Source of the DNA: Cladophialophora immunda
Lineage: Eukaryota > Ascomycota > Eurotiomycetes > Chaetothyriales > Herpotrichiellaceae
NCBI RefSeq assembly: GCF_000835495.1
Contig: NW_015622547.1
Location: forward strand, 1,922,001 to 1,986,000
DNA length: 64,000 nucleotides
Reading direction: 5' to 3'
In this document: piece by piece, positions 1-10,447 of the stretch
Layout: the number at the start of each line of letters is the position of its first letter
Position numbering within the stretch: position 1 is the stretch's first letter
Translations under genes and position numbers: made by a program
Notes under the pieces: model-generated
Databases searched by the model: none
Seen by the model: only the letters and a program-made list of their open reading frames with translations
Told to the model about the DNA's origin: nothing

Positions 1-384
1 ATCGCCGAGCAGCAACGGCAGACCATTGCCCAGCTCGAAGAACTGACAAAGAGATTGACGACGAATTTCAAGGCTTACAGACATGAAGTGGACGCCGCCA
101 TCTCCGACCTTCGCGAGGCTGCGAGCAACAACGACCAAGCATTGACTCAGAAGCTGGACGAGATGACGGAAGTGACAGGAAGGATGCGATGGGTCATGAA
201 AGTTGACAATATTGTGAACCACAACCCTCACGAACCCGTGCAAGAACAATCCCAGCACTCGCGAAGAGATCACATCTCGAGACCACCTTCGTCTCACGAA
301 GAAGTTTCAAAGAGAAGCCGCAGCCCCACGAAGAATGTGCTCACCAAACACAGGCGGAAAGATTCAGCAAAGGCCGCGAGATGA
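1..384 (+). CDS. 3' end of a coiled-coil protein (partial)
   Basis: An open frame runs from base 1 to a TGA at 382-384, giving the last 127 residues of a protein whose start lies outside the window. The first ~60 residues are rich in Glu, Gln, Leu and Lys with heptad-like spacing (AEQQRQTIAQLEELTKRL is the opening), which suggests a coiled coil. A short segment around MRWVMKVDNIV follows, then a basic, Ser-rich tail ending KDSAKAAR that is probably disordered. I do not recognise the family. A cytoskeletal, spindle or structural role is possible for such a layout but is not shown by the sequence. Codon-level openness and the clean stop support a real gene end rather than a chance frame. Confidence 0.65.
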   Translation: MAEQQRQTIAQLEELTKRLTTNFKAYRHEVDAAISDLREAASNNDQALTQKLDEMTEVTGRMRWVMKVDNIVNHNPHEPVQEQSQHSRRDHISRPPSSHEEVSKRSRSPTKNVLTKHRRKDSAKAAR

Positions 385-1130
385 AGATTCTTCTGAGATT
401 ACAGAGTTGCACGGAATTTGACATGACTATACGAAGTGATGATCACAACATACGTTAAAGCAGGCCGTTAATAGAAAGCCCCAAATCTCACCACTCACTG
501 GCCAAGACCGGTGAGGAGCTCACTCCGATTTGTCAAAGGTGCTCTGAAATCTGCCCGTGACCGTAACGATGTGGTTTGAGGTCTCCTGTCTGACAACAAA
601 CTGCAGCGTTATTTGTCTTGAGGGCAACCAAAGCAACGCCTTTCTGAAAGACAAACAACAAAGTAGAGAGATAGACAGGGGGACGACCGCAGGGATAATA
701 ATACAAAAACAACTGAAGCACACTAGCATAACACACGCCCGCCATATCCAAGACGAGTGACGCCCCTTCTGTCATAAGCATGCTGTTGCACATCTCTAAG
801 AAAGCACATGTATGCCTACACCTCTCTTTCCTGGAGATTCAGTGACAACAAATATTCACTACGAGCGGCTTTCTTAAGGCGAGGCTGAGACACCCCTCAC
901 CCAGATCTTAGGGGTCTCGGCGAAAAGTTTTTCCGCCCACGTTCTCTTCTCAATTTCGTCCACTCACCGATCCTTCTCCAACCCGCCTCCAAACCGACTC
1001 CTACCTCTTCAGCCCAGTACAGCTATCATTGGTCGCCTGCCGGCTTCTCCTCCTCCTCTTCGCAGGCATTCTTTCCTGGCCGCAAGGCCGCGGAGGCAGC
1101 CTGAACGTCGTACAGAGTTCGGTCGAGGAA
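385..1130. other. Intergenic region, promoter side of the 1131 gene
   Basis: About 750 bp between two plus-strand genes. Only short overlapping frames on both strands are present and none has a convincing start, splice signals or protein character. The last ~200 bp are pyrimidine-rich (for example tttccgcccacgttctcttc near 927), as is common just upstream of fungal start codons. Confidence 0.6.
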
Positions 1131-4100
1131 ATGGCGACGAAGAAGAGGAAGACGATCATTCTGAGATCGCTCTATGATTTCGGCGAGTTGGCAGTGAGTT
1201 TGGGCTACACTGAATACACACTCGCTCGTACACTGACATTTTTCAACAAGTCGACGGAGCTGATCCAGAATGACAAGTAGGCCTTCCGTCCCTCAAAGTG
1301 CCAACAAACTAAGTGACTGATATAGGGATGCTCATGATGACCCGGAGGCGGCGGCATTCTTTTCCTTTGATGCTTCCAACCAGGTCCGTAGCCTTTGGGT
1401 TCCACTGGGACTGGGACGCTGCTGATCCCCGACCTTACACAGGTATTCTGCGCAGAAATCGACCAAGATGATCAGGACACCACGCCACAATTTCTTACTC
1501 GTATGGCTGAGTACATCGAGCACCATGAATCGAATCAGCTCGGGTTTGAGGATGAGCCACGAATTCGCCCTGTGGAAGGAACCGTAATGGCGGACATTAT
1601 CCCAGAAGAAAGCCATGAAGAGAGCGCCGAACAAAACGTTCTGTTACAGTATCAGTCAGATGAGGAATCCGACGACCAGGACGCACTGGACGGATTGCTT
1701 CATCTGACGACCTATTGGCAGCCTGCGAAAGGGAACATCGGCATACTTCCAGCTATGTACGCAAAAGATATCACACGATTGACCGGCTCTTCCCTCTTTG
1801 CGGAAGAAGCTGAAAAGCGCTATCGAATCTTCCAAGGAAACTTCAACTTGGCTCATGAAAAGCTCTTGAGGCTTGAACCATTATTGGTATGCCACTCCAT
1901 AGTTGCGAATACTGGTCACTGATATTCCTGTCAGGAAATTTTTGAGAAACAGTCCAGCAGTCAATCGTTCCCAACTGGCAATCTCCTCATCTGGCCTCCA
2001 AATCAACCAGATTCCAGGATGGAGTTTGTGAGCATGGACGCCGACCACCCGGGCTACCAACGCGTGATCGTCGATAGAGTGGAACATAACCTCTCCAGGA
2101 AAGTTATTGGAGAGCTTCGTCTGTGGGACTCGAAGACGCAGGAATTCCACGTTCCTCGAAATCTCCAAAAAGAAGCCAACAAGCCTACAGTTACATTCGA
2201 AGCCTCAAAACTCTGGGACGCAGAGGTCTATGCCGGCTTTGGCGATCCGAAGAATATGGATCCCATTATTATCACATCCAATGCGACCTCGGCAGATACC
2301 AATGACCCCGCGACAAGCCAGGAACGCCCCCATGCTAGAATTGCCGCCTGGACGAACAATGTGGTGCACTTAGCAAACCCAGATATCGCCCCAGAGGCAC
2401 CGATGGAATCTGTAGCACCGGCGCGTCGCAGAGTCGCCATGGAATCAGACAGCGAGGACGAAGAGCCGTCTATCCCTACACCGGAACCCGTCCCTTCAGC
2501 TGCCGAAGGCGTAGCGGAAACCCCCTCAGTTTCACTGTCGGAGGACGAGGATTTGATGGAAGCCGAAAGCCAACCTGTCCAGGACTCAAAATCTCTTCCA
2601 TCACCCCTCCTAGACGACAACAAGAGTACCTTGATCGATCTATCAGAAGAGGTCAACATGGACCAGGCTGATGAAGGATCTGAGGCACAATCCGAGACTC
2701 GTTCGGCCTCCCTACATGAAGGACATGAAGTGGATATGATTGCAGAATCACATCAAGGACTTACACCCGGACACGAAGACGAGCACGACAATACAAATGT
2801 ATCAGGCGAACCAGCCGACGACCTTCCGTCTCAGTCCAATGCTTTTCTGAATACCGAAGCCCAGTCCCATCTCCAGGCAGAAGAACCAACAGAGGCTGAG
2901 GAACTTACGTCCTCGGCTACAGATATTGCGTCCTTAATGCCAGAGGCTCCGAGTGTGTCATCCTTTGCAAGACCTTCTTTCAGTCCTGGCGAGCACGGAT
3001 ATGGATCGTCTACTCGGCCGTTCCGAGGGCAGAGAGGTCAGCGTGGCTATCGGGGGCGGATGAACAGCCGTTATCGTGGAGACGGTCGACGTGGAACTGG
3101 TGAAACCTACGATCAAAGTCAAAGCCAACGCGTGGCGCAGTTCGATACGATCCCTCGGGGGCTTGCAGCAGACTTCTATCCGCGAGGAAATGGAAGGCTA
3201 CGCGGACGCTACCCTTCCGAGAGAGCAACCAGGAGTCGTGGGATTCGAGGCCAACGTGCTCCTTACAGCGCTCTCGTCGATCTGGGAGCTCCTTCGGCCG
3301 GTGGTCGCCCTTCTACTGTGCCGCCAGGCCTGGAATGTAGCGTGCCGCTCATGCCTGCAGAAACGACAGACGGCAATCTCAACCAGTCAAGTGATTGTGG
3401 AGAGCGGCCGCCACCGAATACTGCGCCCTCTGAATTGGAGCTTCACTCCAGCGTAACATCCCGATCTTCGGGTTCGGGGCTGTCACGACTAAGATTCAGC
3501 GAAGAGGGGTCTGACTACGTTACAACGTTCATTCCGAAATTGGATCAATCTGCTGTGAGGGAAAAGAGCTTACAACAGGTACAAGAGGCGATAGCAGCGA
3601 TGAACAAGAAAGCGGAGGAAAAGTCACCCAAACTCCATTCTACAATGCGTCAAAAGGGGAGAAATCCTGGAAGGGTACCTGCTAAACAGGAAACAGAAGC
3701 GGAGAAGAAAGCACGCATAGCTGCGGTATTGGCAGAAGCATATCCAAGTCCAACAAGTACACCGCCAAGGTCACAAGCAGCCTCTCCAAAGCCGGATGAG
3801 ATGAGCAAATGGAAGAGAGACCAAATCAAGAAAAAGTCGGCCATGGCTGAAGTGCATCCAAAGCTTGTCGCAACCGATCTCCGAGCTGCGCAGACGAAAA
3901 AGCTCATCACTCTCTTGGAGCCAGCGTTTGAGAGTGGCAGAGCTTTCAGCGGTGAATTGACGTTTGAGCTTCAATTCGGTCAAGTTCTCATCACACCCGG
4001 ACCACAATTGCGAGACCAGGTCTATCATAGCGTCAACGACTGGAACTCATGCTTCGGCCAGCGTCCAGGACCAACACACACCTTCTCCAACTTCACTAAG

Positions 4101-5303
4101 ATCTTGACATCCAATGGTGCAGATATCGACCGTGTCCTCGAAATGAAGGGAAGCACTGGGAATGGCATTCGCAGGCTTTGGAATCCTTCGCCTGGTCCGC
4201 AATCTGTCAGCTACGAGTTTCATTGCCAAAGTCGATCTAATGAGGACTTTCAGATCGTGATAGACCAATCTGGAAGCTACGAGTTGCGAAAAGGTTTGGT
4301 CACTGTCGGCGACGTCAACGTGCATGTCCCAGCTCAGGTCTGGGACCTCTCTGCCACACTGACGGGGCCGTTGAAGTGGCCGGATCCCCCAGAGACCGTC
4401 GCTCAGAGTGTCAGCGCGTTTGTCGAATCTTTATATGTTCTGCCTGGGCGTAACAAGCTGCAGCTGGTGTTTCGACAGCCCAATGACCAGGAAATCCAAG
4501 TTCGCAACCTCGTTGTGAAACGAGACAGTTATCACAGCAACAATCTTCCGGACGGTCAGGACATCCTGCTCAAGGCGACAGAGGCAAAGAATCTGCAGTT
4601 CCGGGTTCACCCAGAGGATAAGAGACTCTGGCAAGGTTACGAAGATCCCGAGAAAGCTTACAAAGACTTTGCAGATGGCGGTCACATCCACTATGAAATG
4701 TCACTCGTTCATAATGGGATCAATGACGTGCTTGCAAAGAACAAGGCTCTAGAAATTGGGGAGCTGACCGACCCAGAAACTACCGGAAAATCTCTTCTTG
4801 TTCCCCCTGCCATCCGTTCCATGCTCGACATTGCTGTCCAAACAGTTTCCAAGATGGATTTCGTCGGGCTTCGAAACTATGGCACACAACAACGCCTGGC
4901 AGACAAGGCCCGCAAAGACCTTGAGCAACTCGAAGCAATTCTTGGCTCGAAAGCGCAGACCATCCTGCAATTTCCCAATATAGCTCGAGAACCTTCACAC
5001 GCAGCCACAAGTCGATCTCCGATGATTAAGAATAACAGCAACCCTGCTGGCGGAACATCGGTCGTGCCACAACACGTTCCAGGTATACGTATGAACACAG
5101 AGGCTCAGGTGATGGTTGACGGGTTGGGTCATCGCTACCGGCTGGGTCTGGGTGGTGCGAGGATCCCCCTTGTTGATGAGGAAATCCGATCTGGCTCCGG
5201 AGAGTCGGTCATACCGGATGATAGCGCAAGTCAAGTCGGTGCGCAGGTGCGGTCTGCGCCGATAGGATACAAGTTTACTGAGCGACATGCGGGGTTTTGG
5301 TGA
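1131..5303 (+). CDS. Large orphan protein with acidic and RG-rich segments
   Basis: Four exons by eye: 1131-1276, 1326-1383, 1443-1886 and 1935-5303. All have GT-AG borders and compatible phases, and each intron is needed to avoid a stop. The spliced protein is 1338 aa. Residues 1-215 form a probably folded N-terminus beginning MATKKRKTIILRSLYDFGEL. Roughly 385-545 is acidic, Ser/Glu/Pro-rich and disordered. About 575-655 is an arginine/glycine-rich stretch (RGQRGQRGYRGRMNSRYRG) of the kind seen in RNA-binding proteins. A Lys-rich linker near 760-850 precedes a more ordered C-terminal half. The start ATG gives the first in-frame Met after a pyrimidine-rich leader. I do not recognise a named family. 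The RG segment suggests RNA or nucleic-acid contact, but that is inference. Confidence 0.75.
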
Positions 5304-6163
5304 GAAGAAGCTCGTTTGCGGATTGTGAGAGGACTTTCAGAGATACTCCCAACGGTGACCGACATGCTCTGTACGGGGATGTGAGAATCCTCTTTTGCTT
5401 TTGCTTTTTGGACGACTATCAACTGAAGGGGGGATATTTCCCGATTCCTTGGCTTCCACAGGGAGAAAAACACACGTTGGACTCGGAGGCACAGCGAGAC
5501 AAGGTTACGATTACGAATGGAGTTCCAGGAATTACCACAAGAACTTCCGCGGCTGGACAGAATGGTTTTTCCCCCTCACATCCAAAGGATGTAGATACGG
5601 GTCCTCTACATGAGGTGCAGGATAGCATCATCAGGCATGGGCTGGCTGATTTGGAGCAAATGTGATGGCTGAGCATGACGATGACGACGATGACGAACCT
5701 TCAGTACACAAAACGACAACGGAGACATGTGGCCGGGACATTGCGGGCACATTTTCTACTCACGATCTGATGACTGTATGATGTATGTACCAGCAGCCGC
5801 ACAACAACGGACTGCGAGCTGAGTCTGGGGTGGGACTGTGCGAACAGCAGCAAGAGCATGCTCTGCCTGGATACAGTCCCGTTTGATGGCAGCGACGACA
5901 AATGACTTTTCCAAAAGACGATTGATTCGGTTTAGTTGAGCTAGTGATAGGTTGCCGGATTGACGGGAGAGACACAAAAGAGACACAGAGAGAGGGTGAG
6001 AGACAGAGACAGTAGTAGAAATGCGGAGGCCAGATTCAGACTCAGACTCAGATTCAGACTCAGACTCAGACTCAGACTCAGACTCAGACTCAGACTCATT
6101 CGGATAGATCCGCGAATAAACTGTACCATTACATAGCTGTCTCACTATCTAGAAAACGAAGAT
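5304..6163. other. Intergenic region between convergent genes
   Basis: Shared 3' region of the RG-rich orphan (plus) and the NLR-like gene (minus). It holds a purine-rich tract (about 5960-6015) and the hexanucleotide repeat at 6031-6098. The open frame that follows the stop at 5303 looks like untranslated sequence. Confidence 0.6.
6031..6098. repeat. CAGAYT hexanucleotide tandem repeat
   Basis: About eleven tandem copies of cagact with occasional cagatt. It lies 66 bp beyond the stop codon of the NLR-like gene, so probably in its 3' untranslated region. Read on the minus strand it gives an artificial Ser-Glu repeat frame, which I do not call a gene. Copy number is likely to vary between strains. 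Confidence 0.9.
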
Positions 6164-9100
6164 TCATCCCTGTTCACCTTGTGCACATTGTATACCTCCT
6201 GCTATGCTTTCTTGATGCTGGGAAGTGCCGTCTTCGTTGACATCGCCCAGAGCGTCCCCGACCTCTTTTAGGTCGAGGCTCTCGGCACTGTCCGTTCTGG
6301 TTTGCGGGCGGCTCTCGACGTGCTCGACCGCCCTGCTTCGTTTGCGTTGCTTGAGCTTGCGCTCTTCGCTCCTCAGGAACGCGCACACGTCGAGGTGCGC
6401 CGACCTCTCGGCCCACATGCTCGCAGTCATGCTCTGACGGTCGCGGGCCAGGATGTCGACGCCGCACTCCAGGACGAGCATGCGCACGATGCCGATGCTG
6501 TTCTGGTGCGCGGCGATGTGCAGGGCCGTCATGCCGCGCTCGTTCGCGGCCGCAGGGTCCGCGCCAGCGGACAGCAGGCGGCGAACCACGGCGACAGACT
6601 TGGACGAGGCGGCTTTGTGTAAGGCCGTCTGTTGTGTGTTCGTCCGAGTATCGACGTGTGCGCCGTGCGACAGGCACAGTTCCACGAGCTCCAAGTTCCC
6701 CAGCGAGGCAGCGATGTGTAAGGCACGCCAGCCGTGGTAGCCTACCGCCTCGACAGGGGCACCCCGCGAAAGGAGGAATGCCACAATGTGTTTCTGATTT
6801 TCTTGTAACGCGACGTGGAGGGGTGGTTGGCCGTCTTCGTCGAGCGAGGTGAGGGAATCCCGGTTCTTGTCCAAATGGGTGCGGACTGTGGGCAGATCGC
6901 CCCTCTCAATGGCCGTGGTGAGTTGATTGGCACTGCTGGGCGAAGTGATGCCTTGAACTTGCCACTCTGCGGCCCGGAGGTACTTGTGGATATCGTAGTG
7001 GGCGGTAAAGAAAGCGACAATTCGTGGGGTAGACCCTTTCCGGTCTTGAACGAAGAGCTGTGCGCGTTTGAGGTTCGGATTGGTGTTCTGCTCGAGAAGC
7101 GTCTTTACGGTTTCGATGTTGCCCGATCGGACTGCAAGATGTAAAGGGATGGTGCCCCTGAAATCGGTCGCAAGCACGTTCGCATCTCGCTTCAGAAAGA
7201 ACGCAACAGTTTCCGTGTGCCCGCCTCGAGCGGCCCGGTGTAGAGGAGTCCATAGTTCCCTGCCTTTATGGAACATGCTTCCCCCATTCTCAAGGAGAAA
7301 AGCAACCACATCAGTGAAGCCACCTGTGGCGGCATAGTCGAGAGGGCAGAGGCCTTCTTTATCCTTGACATGGACGACGGCGCCGGCACGCACAAGTGAC
7401 TCGGCGATAGAGAGATAGCCGCGAAAAGCAGCAACGTGCAGAGCAGTCGTCCCCTGGTTGTCAGTGGCGCCTAGCAGTGCTCCTTCTTGGAGCAGTATGG
7501 TGACCATTTCTTCGTCTCCTTGCTCAACTGCCTTATGCAAGGCTGTAAAGCCCTTCGGACCGGGACAGTCGAGCTGATCTCGTCCGTATCTGAGAAGTAG
7601 TTTGACCATCTCAAGCTGGCCGTAGGAGACTGCAAGGAATATTGGAGTGCTCTGACCATAGTTCGTGTCCAGCAGATTGGCGCCATTCTCAACCAGAATT
7701 TTCGCTACCTCCTGATGGCCGAAGAAAGCCGCCTCGTGCAGGGCTGTGCTTCCGTACATGTTGCGCGCGTCAAGCTGCAGGTTATGTTGATTTGCAGCAA
7801 TCAGGATTTTCAGAAGCTCAGTAAGTCCAAATCCTGCTGCCAACGAGATTCCAGCACCGCCAGAATAAGCCCAAGTCCAGGCCTTGTCGTTCCATTTCCG
7901 GAGATCAGGAGATTGAAAGTCCCGGACTCGGGCGATAGTGTTCAAGCAGGCGCTATCCGAAAGTAGTGGAAGGGCCAAGTCCTTTATTTCTTCAGCGGGC
8001 ACACTGTACGCATGGTGGCCCCATTCGAGCGCTGCGTACTGCAAAAATGGAACATCCTCCAGTGCCATCCCGAAATCTTTTCGGTTCTTATATGGTAAGT
8101 CCCTGATTATATCCAGCCTCATGTATTGAAGACACGTCCTGGTGATGATGAGGTTGGCATCGTTGAAGAGACCATGGTCGTGGTCACGGAGGTACTCCTC
8201 AAGCGAGTGATGTACCAAACGTATGATTGAACTTTCATAGTCCACCTCAACTAGTCCGCAACAGCAGTCTATGAGCGTCCTTACGGAAGGCAAATTGTCC
8301 TTGTCCAGATCATGGTCTTCAGGCCGCAACGCCATGGCATGCTGCAACTCCCGCACAGTCATAGGCCTCCTGGCGTGAGATGCCCACATCAATGTTCTGA
8401 ATGCAAGTTCGCGTCTTACACTGGACAGAGTGGAAATTCTCTTGATGGTTGATTGGAAGGCATGAGTCAAGTCAGTTGAGAGATGGAGTAATGCTCGCTT
8501 GACATCTGCTTTGGTGATCTGATCCAGAATTGTCTTTATCTGAAGGGCAGGCAGCAAAAACATGCCATTTGCGTTGGTGCATAAGGTGTTCAAGACATGT
8601 TCCTTGAGCTTGTCATCCATCAAATACTCGGACTCTGGCTGCTCCTGTATCATCTGAACAAGAAACTGTCGAATATCCCCAGGGTTTGCAAGGATATCGA
8701 TGATCGATGGTTCATGAAACTTGGCCACTAGATTGAGAACATGAGGCCTCAAAGTGGCAAGCACTTTCACTGTGCCTCTAGGAGAGCTTCTGATGGCATC
8801 AATAACCTCAAAAAACCCCGAACGCTGGCTTTGAACATCGGCTTCGTCAAGAGCATCAACTATGATGAAACAATGGCTGAAAGTTCTCACCACGCGACGG
8901 ATAATGTTCAGCAAGTCATGAAACCAAGTTTGGTCTTTGACAGCGTTCCTCGTGCGTTGATAAAACTCGGCAACGGCGGAAGGGACGACTTCGCTGTGAG
9001 AACTGAGTTGGCGCAAAAGCGATCTTGCAAAGCTGGATGGATTCTGTGACTGTTGGTCTGAGTAGTCGTAGTAATAGAAAGCTATAGCGACGTCGTGATC

Positions 9101-9988
9101 TTTGAATTTGGTGCGCAGATAGTCGACAGCATGGGAGCATAGGACAGACTTGCCAGCACCAGGACCCCCAACGCAGAGGAGATCGTGTTTGGAATCGCCG
9201 TCAACCCACTGAGAAAAGTGAGGGTGTTCTAGGAACCATCGGCCCGTGCCCTCGGCTCGTCGCACTTGCAAATCCCGATGCTTGTGGAGGGATGAGAGAG
9301 GCGCCAGCCAGTCCAAGATATCGGTAGTGCGTCTCTCTTGCTCCCTCAATTCAGCCAGTCGCGTGGCTTGAGAAATCTCATTGACATCAGCAGCTGTTCT
9401 CGCAAGGACCGGGACAAGGGCAATGATTCCTTCAAGTTGAATGGCAAGCTTAGAGGACTCATCAGCAGACCGGCCCATCTGAGCCGACAGTTCGCTCATC
9501 TTCTTTGAGATTAGGAGCATTTCTTGCAAGCCTTTGGTAGCATCTTCGGAGGTCTTGGATAACAAGTTGAACCCTTCGATTGTGAAAGCGAACTGAAACG
9601 TCTGGGTATATCGTCGGAGGTTTTCCACCATCTGCATGACCTCCCTCTGTTCGAAAGGCCACCTCAAATGGTCAATGGCACGGGCAACTTTTCCACCATC
9701 CGAGGGCTTCAATCTGTCGCCAATGCGCTCCATCCGTTGCCGACAGTCTCTGATGGCCTTGGAGAGGACTGACTGAGTATCAAGAGCCCGACCCTTGACT
9801 TTTTCGCTCTCCAGAAAATCTCGCAGTCCACTAAGGACTTCGCCCAACAGCAGGAGCTCATCATGCAGTTCCCGGACCGTGTTGGCGCGTTCCTTGATGG
9901 AGTTGACGTAGATTGCGATTGTAGCGCTGACCTGCAACGCCAGGGTGACGAGACCAGCAATACTGCTGGCGACGGAGACGCCGTCCAT
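6164..9988 (-). CDS. NLR-like NACHT-ankyrin protein with PigL/HeLo-like N-terminus
   Basis: A single intronless frame. I start at the second Met (9988, MDGVSVASSIAGLVTLALQV) because this matches the usual opening of the fungal PigL_N/HeLo-like helical domain; an in-frame Met-equivalent upstream at 10063 would add 25 residues. The product is 1274 aa. The helical N-terminal domain covers about 1-230. A NACHT NTPase follows, with Walker A GGPGAGKS near residue 275 and Walker B FIIVDALDEAD near 378, then a winged-helix-like stretch (RRPMTVRELQHAMAL). From about 740 to 1190 there are some 11 clear ankyrin repeats plus one or two worn ones (TALHEAAFFGHQEVAKIL and similar). The last ~60 residues are basic and then disordered. 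Such proteins are fungal NOD-like receptors, with known members in heterokaryon incompatibility and non-self recognition; a specific role here is inference. Confidence 0.88.
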   Translation of the reverse strand: MDGVSVASSIAGLVTLALQVSATIAIYVNSIKERANTVRELHDELLLLGEVLSGLRDFLESEKVKGRALDTQSVLSKAIRDCRQRMERIGDRLKPSDGGKVARAIDHLRWPFEQREVMQMVENLRRYTQTFQFAFTIEGFNLLSKTSEDATKGLQEMLLISKKMSELSAQMGRSADESSKLAIQLEGIIALVPVLARTAADVNEISQATRLAELREQERRTTDILDWLAPLSSLHKHRDLQVRRAEGTGRWFLEHPHFSQWVDGDSKHDLLCVGGPGAGKSVLCSHAVDYLRTKFKDHDVAIAFYYYDYSDQQSQNPSSFARSLLRQLSSHSEVVPSAVAEFYQRTRNAVKDQTWFHDLLNIIRRVVRTFSHCFIIVDALDEADVQSQRSGFFEVIDAIRSSPRGTVKVLATLRPHVLNLVAKFHEPSIIDILANPGDIRQFLVQMIQEQPESEYLMDDKLKEHVLNTLCTNANGMFLLPALQIKTILDQITKADVKRALLHLSTDLTHAFQSTIKRISTLSSVRRELAFRTLMWASHARRPMTVRELQHAMALRPEDHDLDKDNLPSVRTLIDCCCGLVEVDYESSIIRLVHHSLEEYLRDHDHGLFNDANLIITRTCLQYMRLDIIRDLPYKNRKDFGMALEDVPFLQYAALEWGHHAYSVPAEEIKDLALPLLSDSACLNTIARVRDFQSPDLRKWNDKAWTWAYSGGAGISLAAGFGLTELLKILIAANQHNLQLDARNMYGSTALHEAAFFGHQEVAKILVENGANLLDTNYGQSTPIFLAVSYGQLEMVKLLLRYGRDQLDCPGPKGFTALHKAVEQGDEEMVTILLQEGALLGATDNQGTTALHVAAFRGYLSIAESLVRAGAVVHVKDKEGLCPLDYAATGGFTDVVAFLLENGGSMFHKGRELWTPLHRAARGGHTETVAFFLKRDANVLATDFRGTIPLHLAVRSGNIETVKTLLEQNTNPNLKRAQLFVQDRKGSTPRIVAFFTAHYDIHKYLRAAEWQVQGITSPSSANQLTTAIERGDLPTVRTHLDKNRDSLTSLDEDGQPPLHVALQENQKHIVAFLLSRGAPVEAVGYHGWRALHIAASLGNLELVELCLSHGAHVDTRTNTQQTALHKAASSKSVAVVRRLLSAGADPAAANERGMTALHIAAHQNSIGIVRMLVLECGVDILARDRQSMTASMWAERSAHLDVCAFLRSEERKLKQRKRSRAVEHVESRPQTRTDSAESLDLKEVGDALGDVNEDGTSQHQESIAGGIQCAQGEQG

Positions 9989-10447
9989 GGGGAGATGACG
10001 ACGGGTCGATTGTGGACGAGGACATGACTCGAGCGACCACCACCACTTGTGAGATATGGGCAACGGTAGTGGATTTATCAGTCGAGCATGGTGGCGAGCA
10101 TGGTGGCGAGATCAGTAACTGAATCAGATCGAGGATGGCCATGATGGAAGTACCCAGTTATACCTGGGAGAGGAGCCCTGAATAGGTCGCTTCAGTTAGT
10201 ACCCAGAGCCCACAAGAAAAAGCTTTGACATATTATTAGTCAACATGCTTACCCCGTGGCACCAGTGAATGAGGGTGAGCGGATTTGCATTAACGGCGGC
10301 GCACCGTGACACACTGGTGGCACTGGTCAAAGTTGTATACCCCTGACCTGCGGCTCACGCCTTACCTGCCTAAGTAGTTTCCCAACTCAAACAGGGACGT
10401 TGGCGACAGTGACGGCCAACGTACCACCGTCAACCCGAGAGAGAGAG
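9989..10447. promoter_or_regulatory. Divergent promoter region, NLR-like gene and phosphoesterase
   Basis: About 460 bp between the minus-strand NLR-like gene and the plus-strand phosphoesterase. It must carry both promoters. A short imperfect tandem duplication, catggtggcgag, appears twice near 10086-10110. No TATA box stands out. Confidence 0.5.

Noticed and set aside
5756..6145. Ser-Glu repeat frame on the minus strand
   Set aside because: It is produced entirely by the hexanucleotide repeat in the 3' region of the NLR-like gene.
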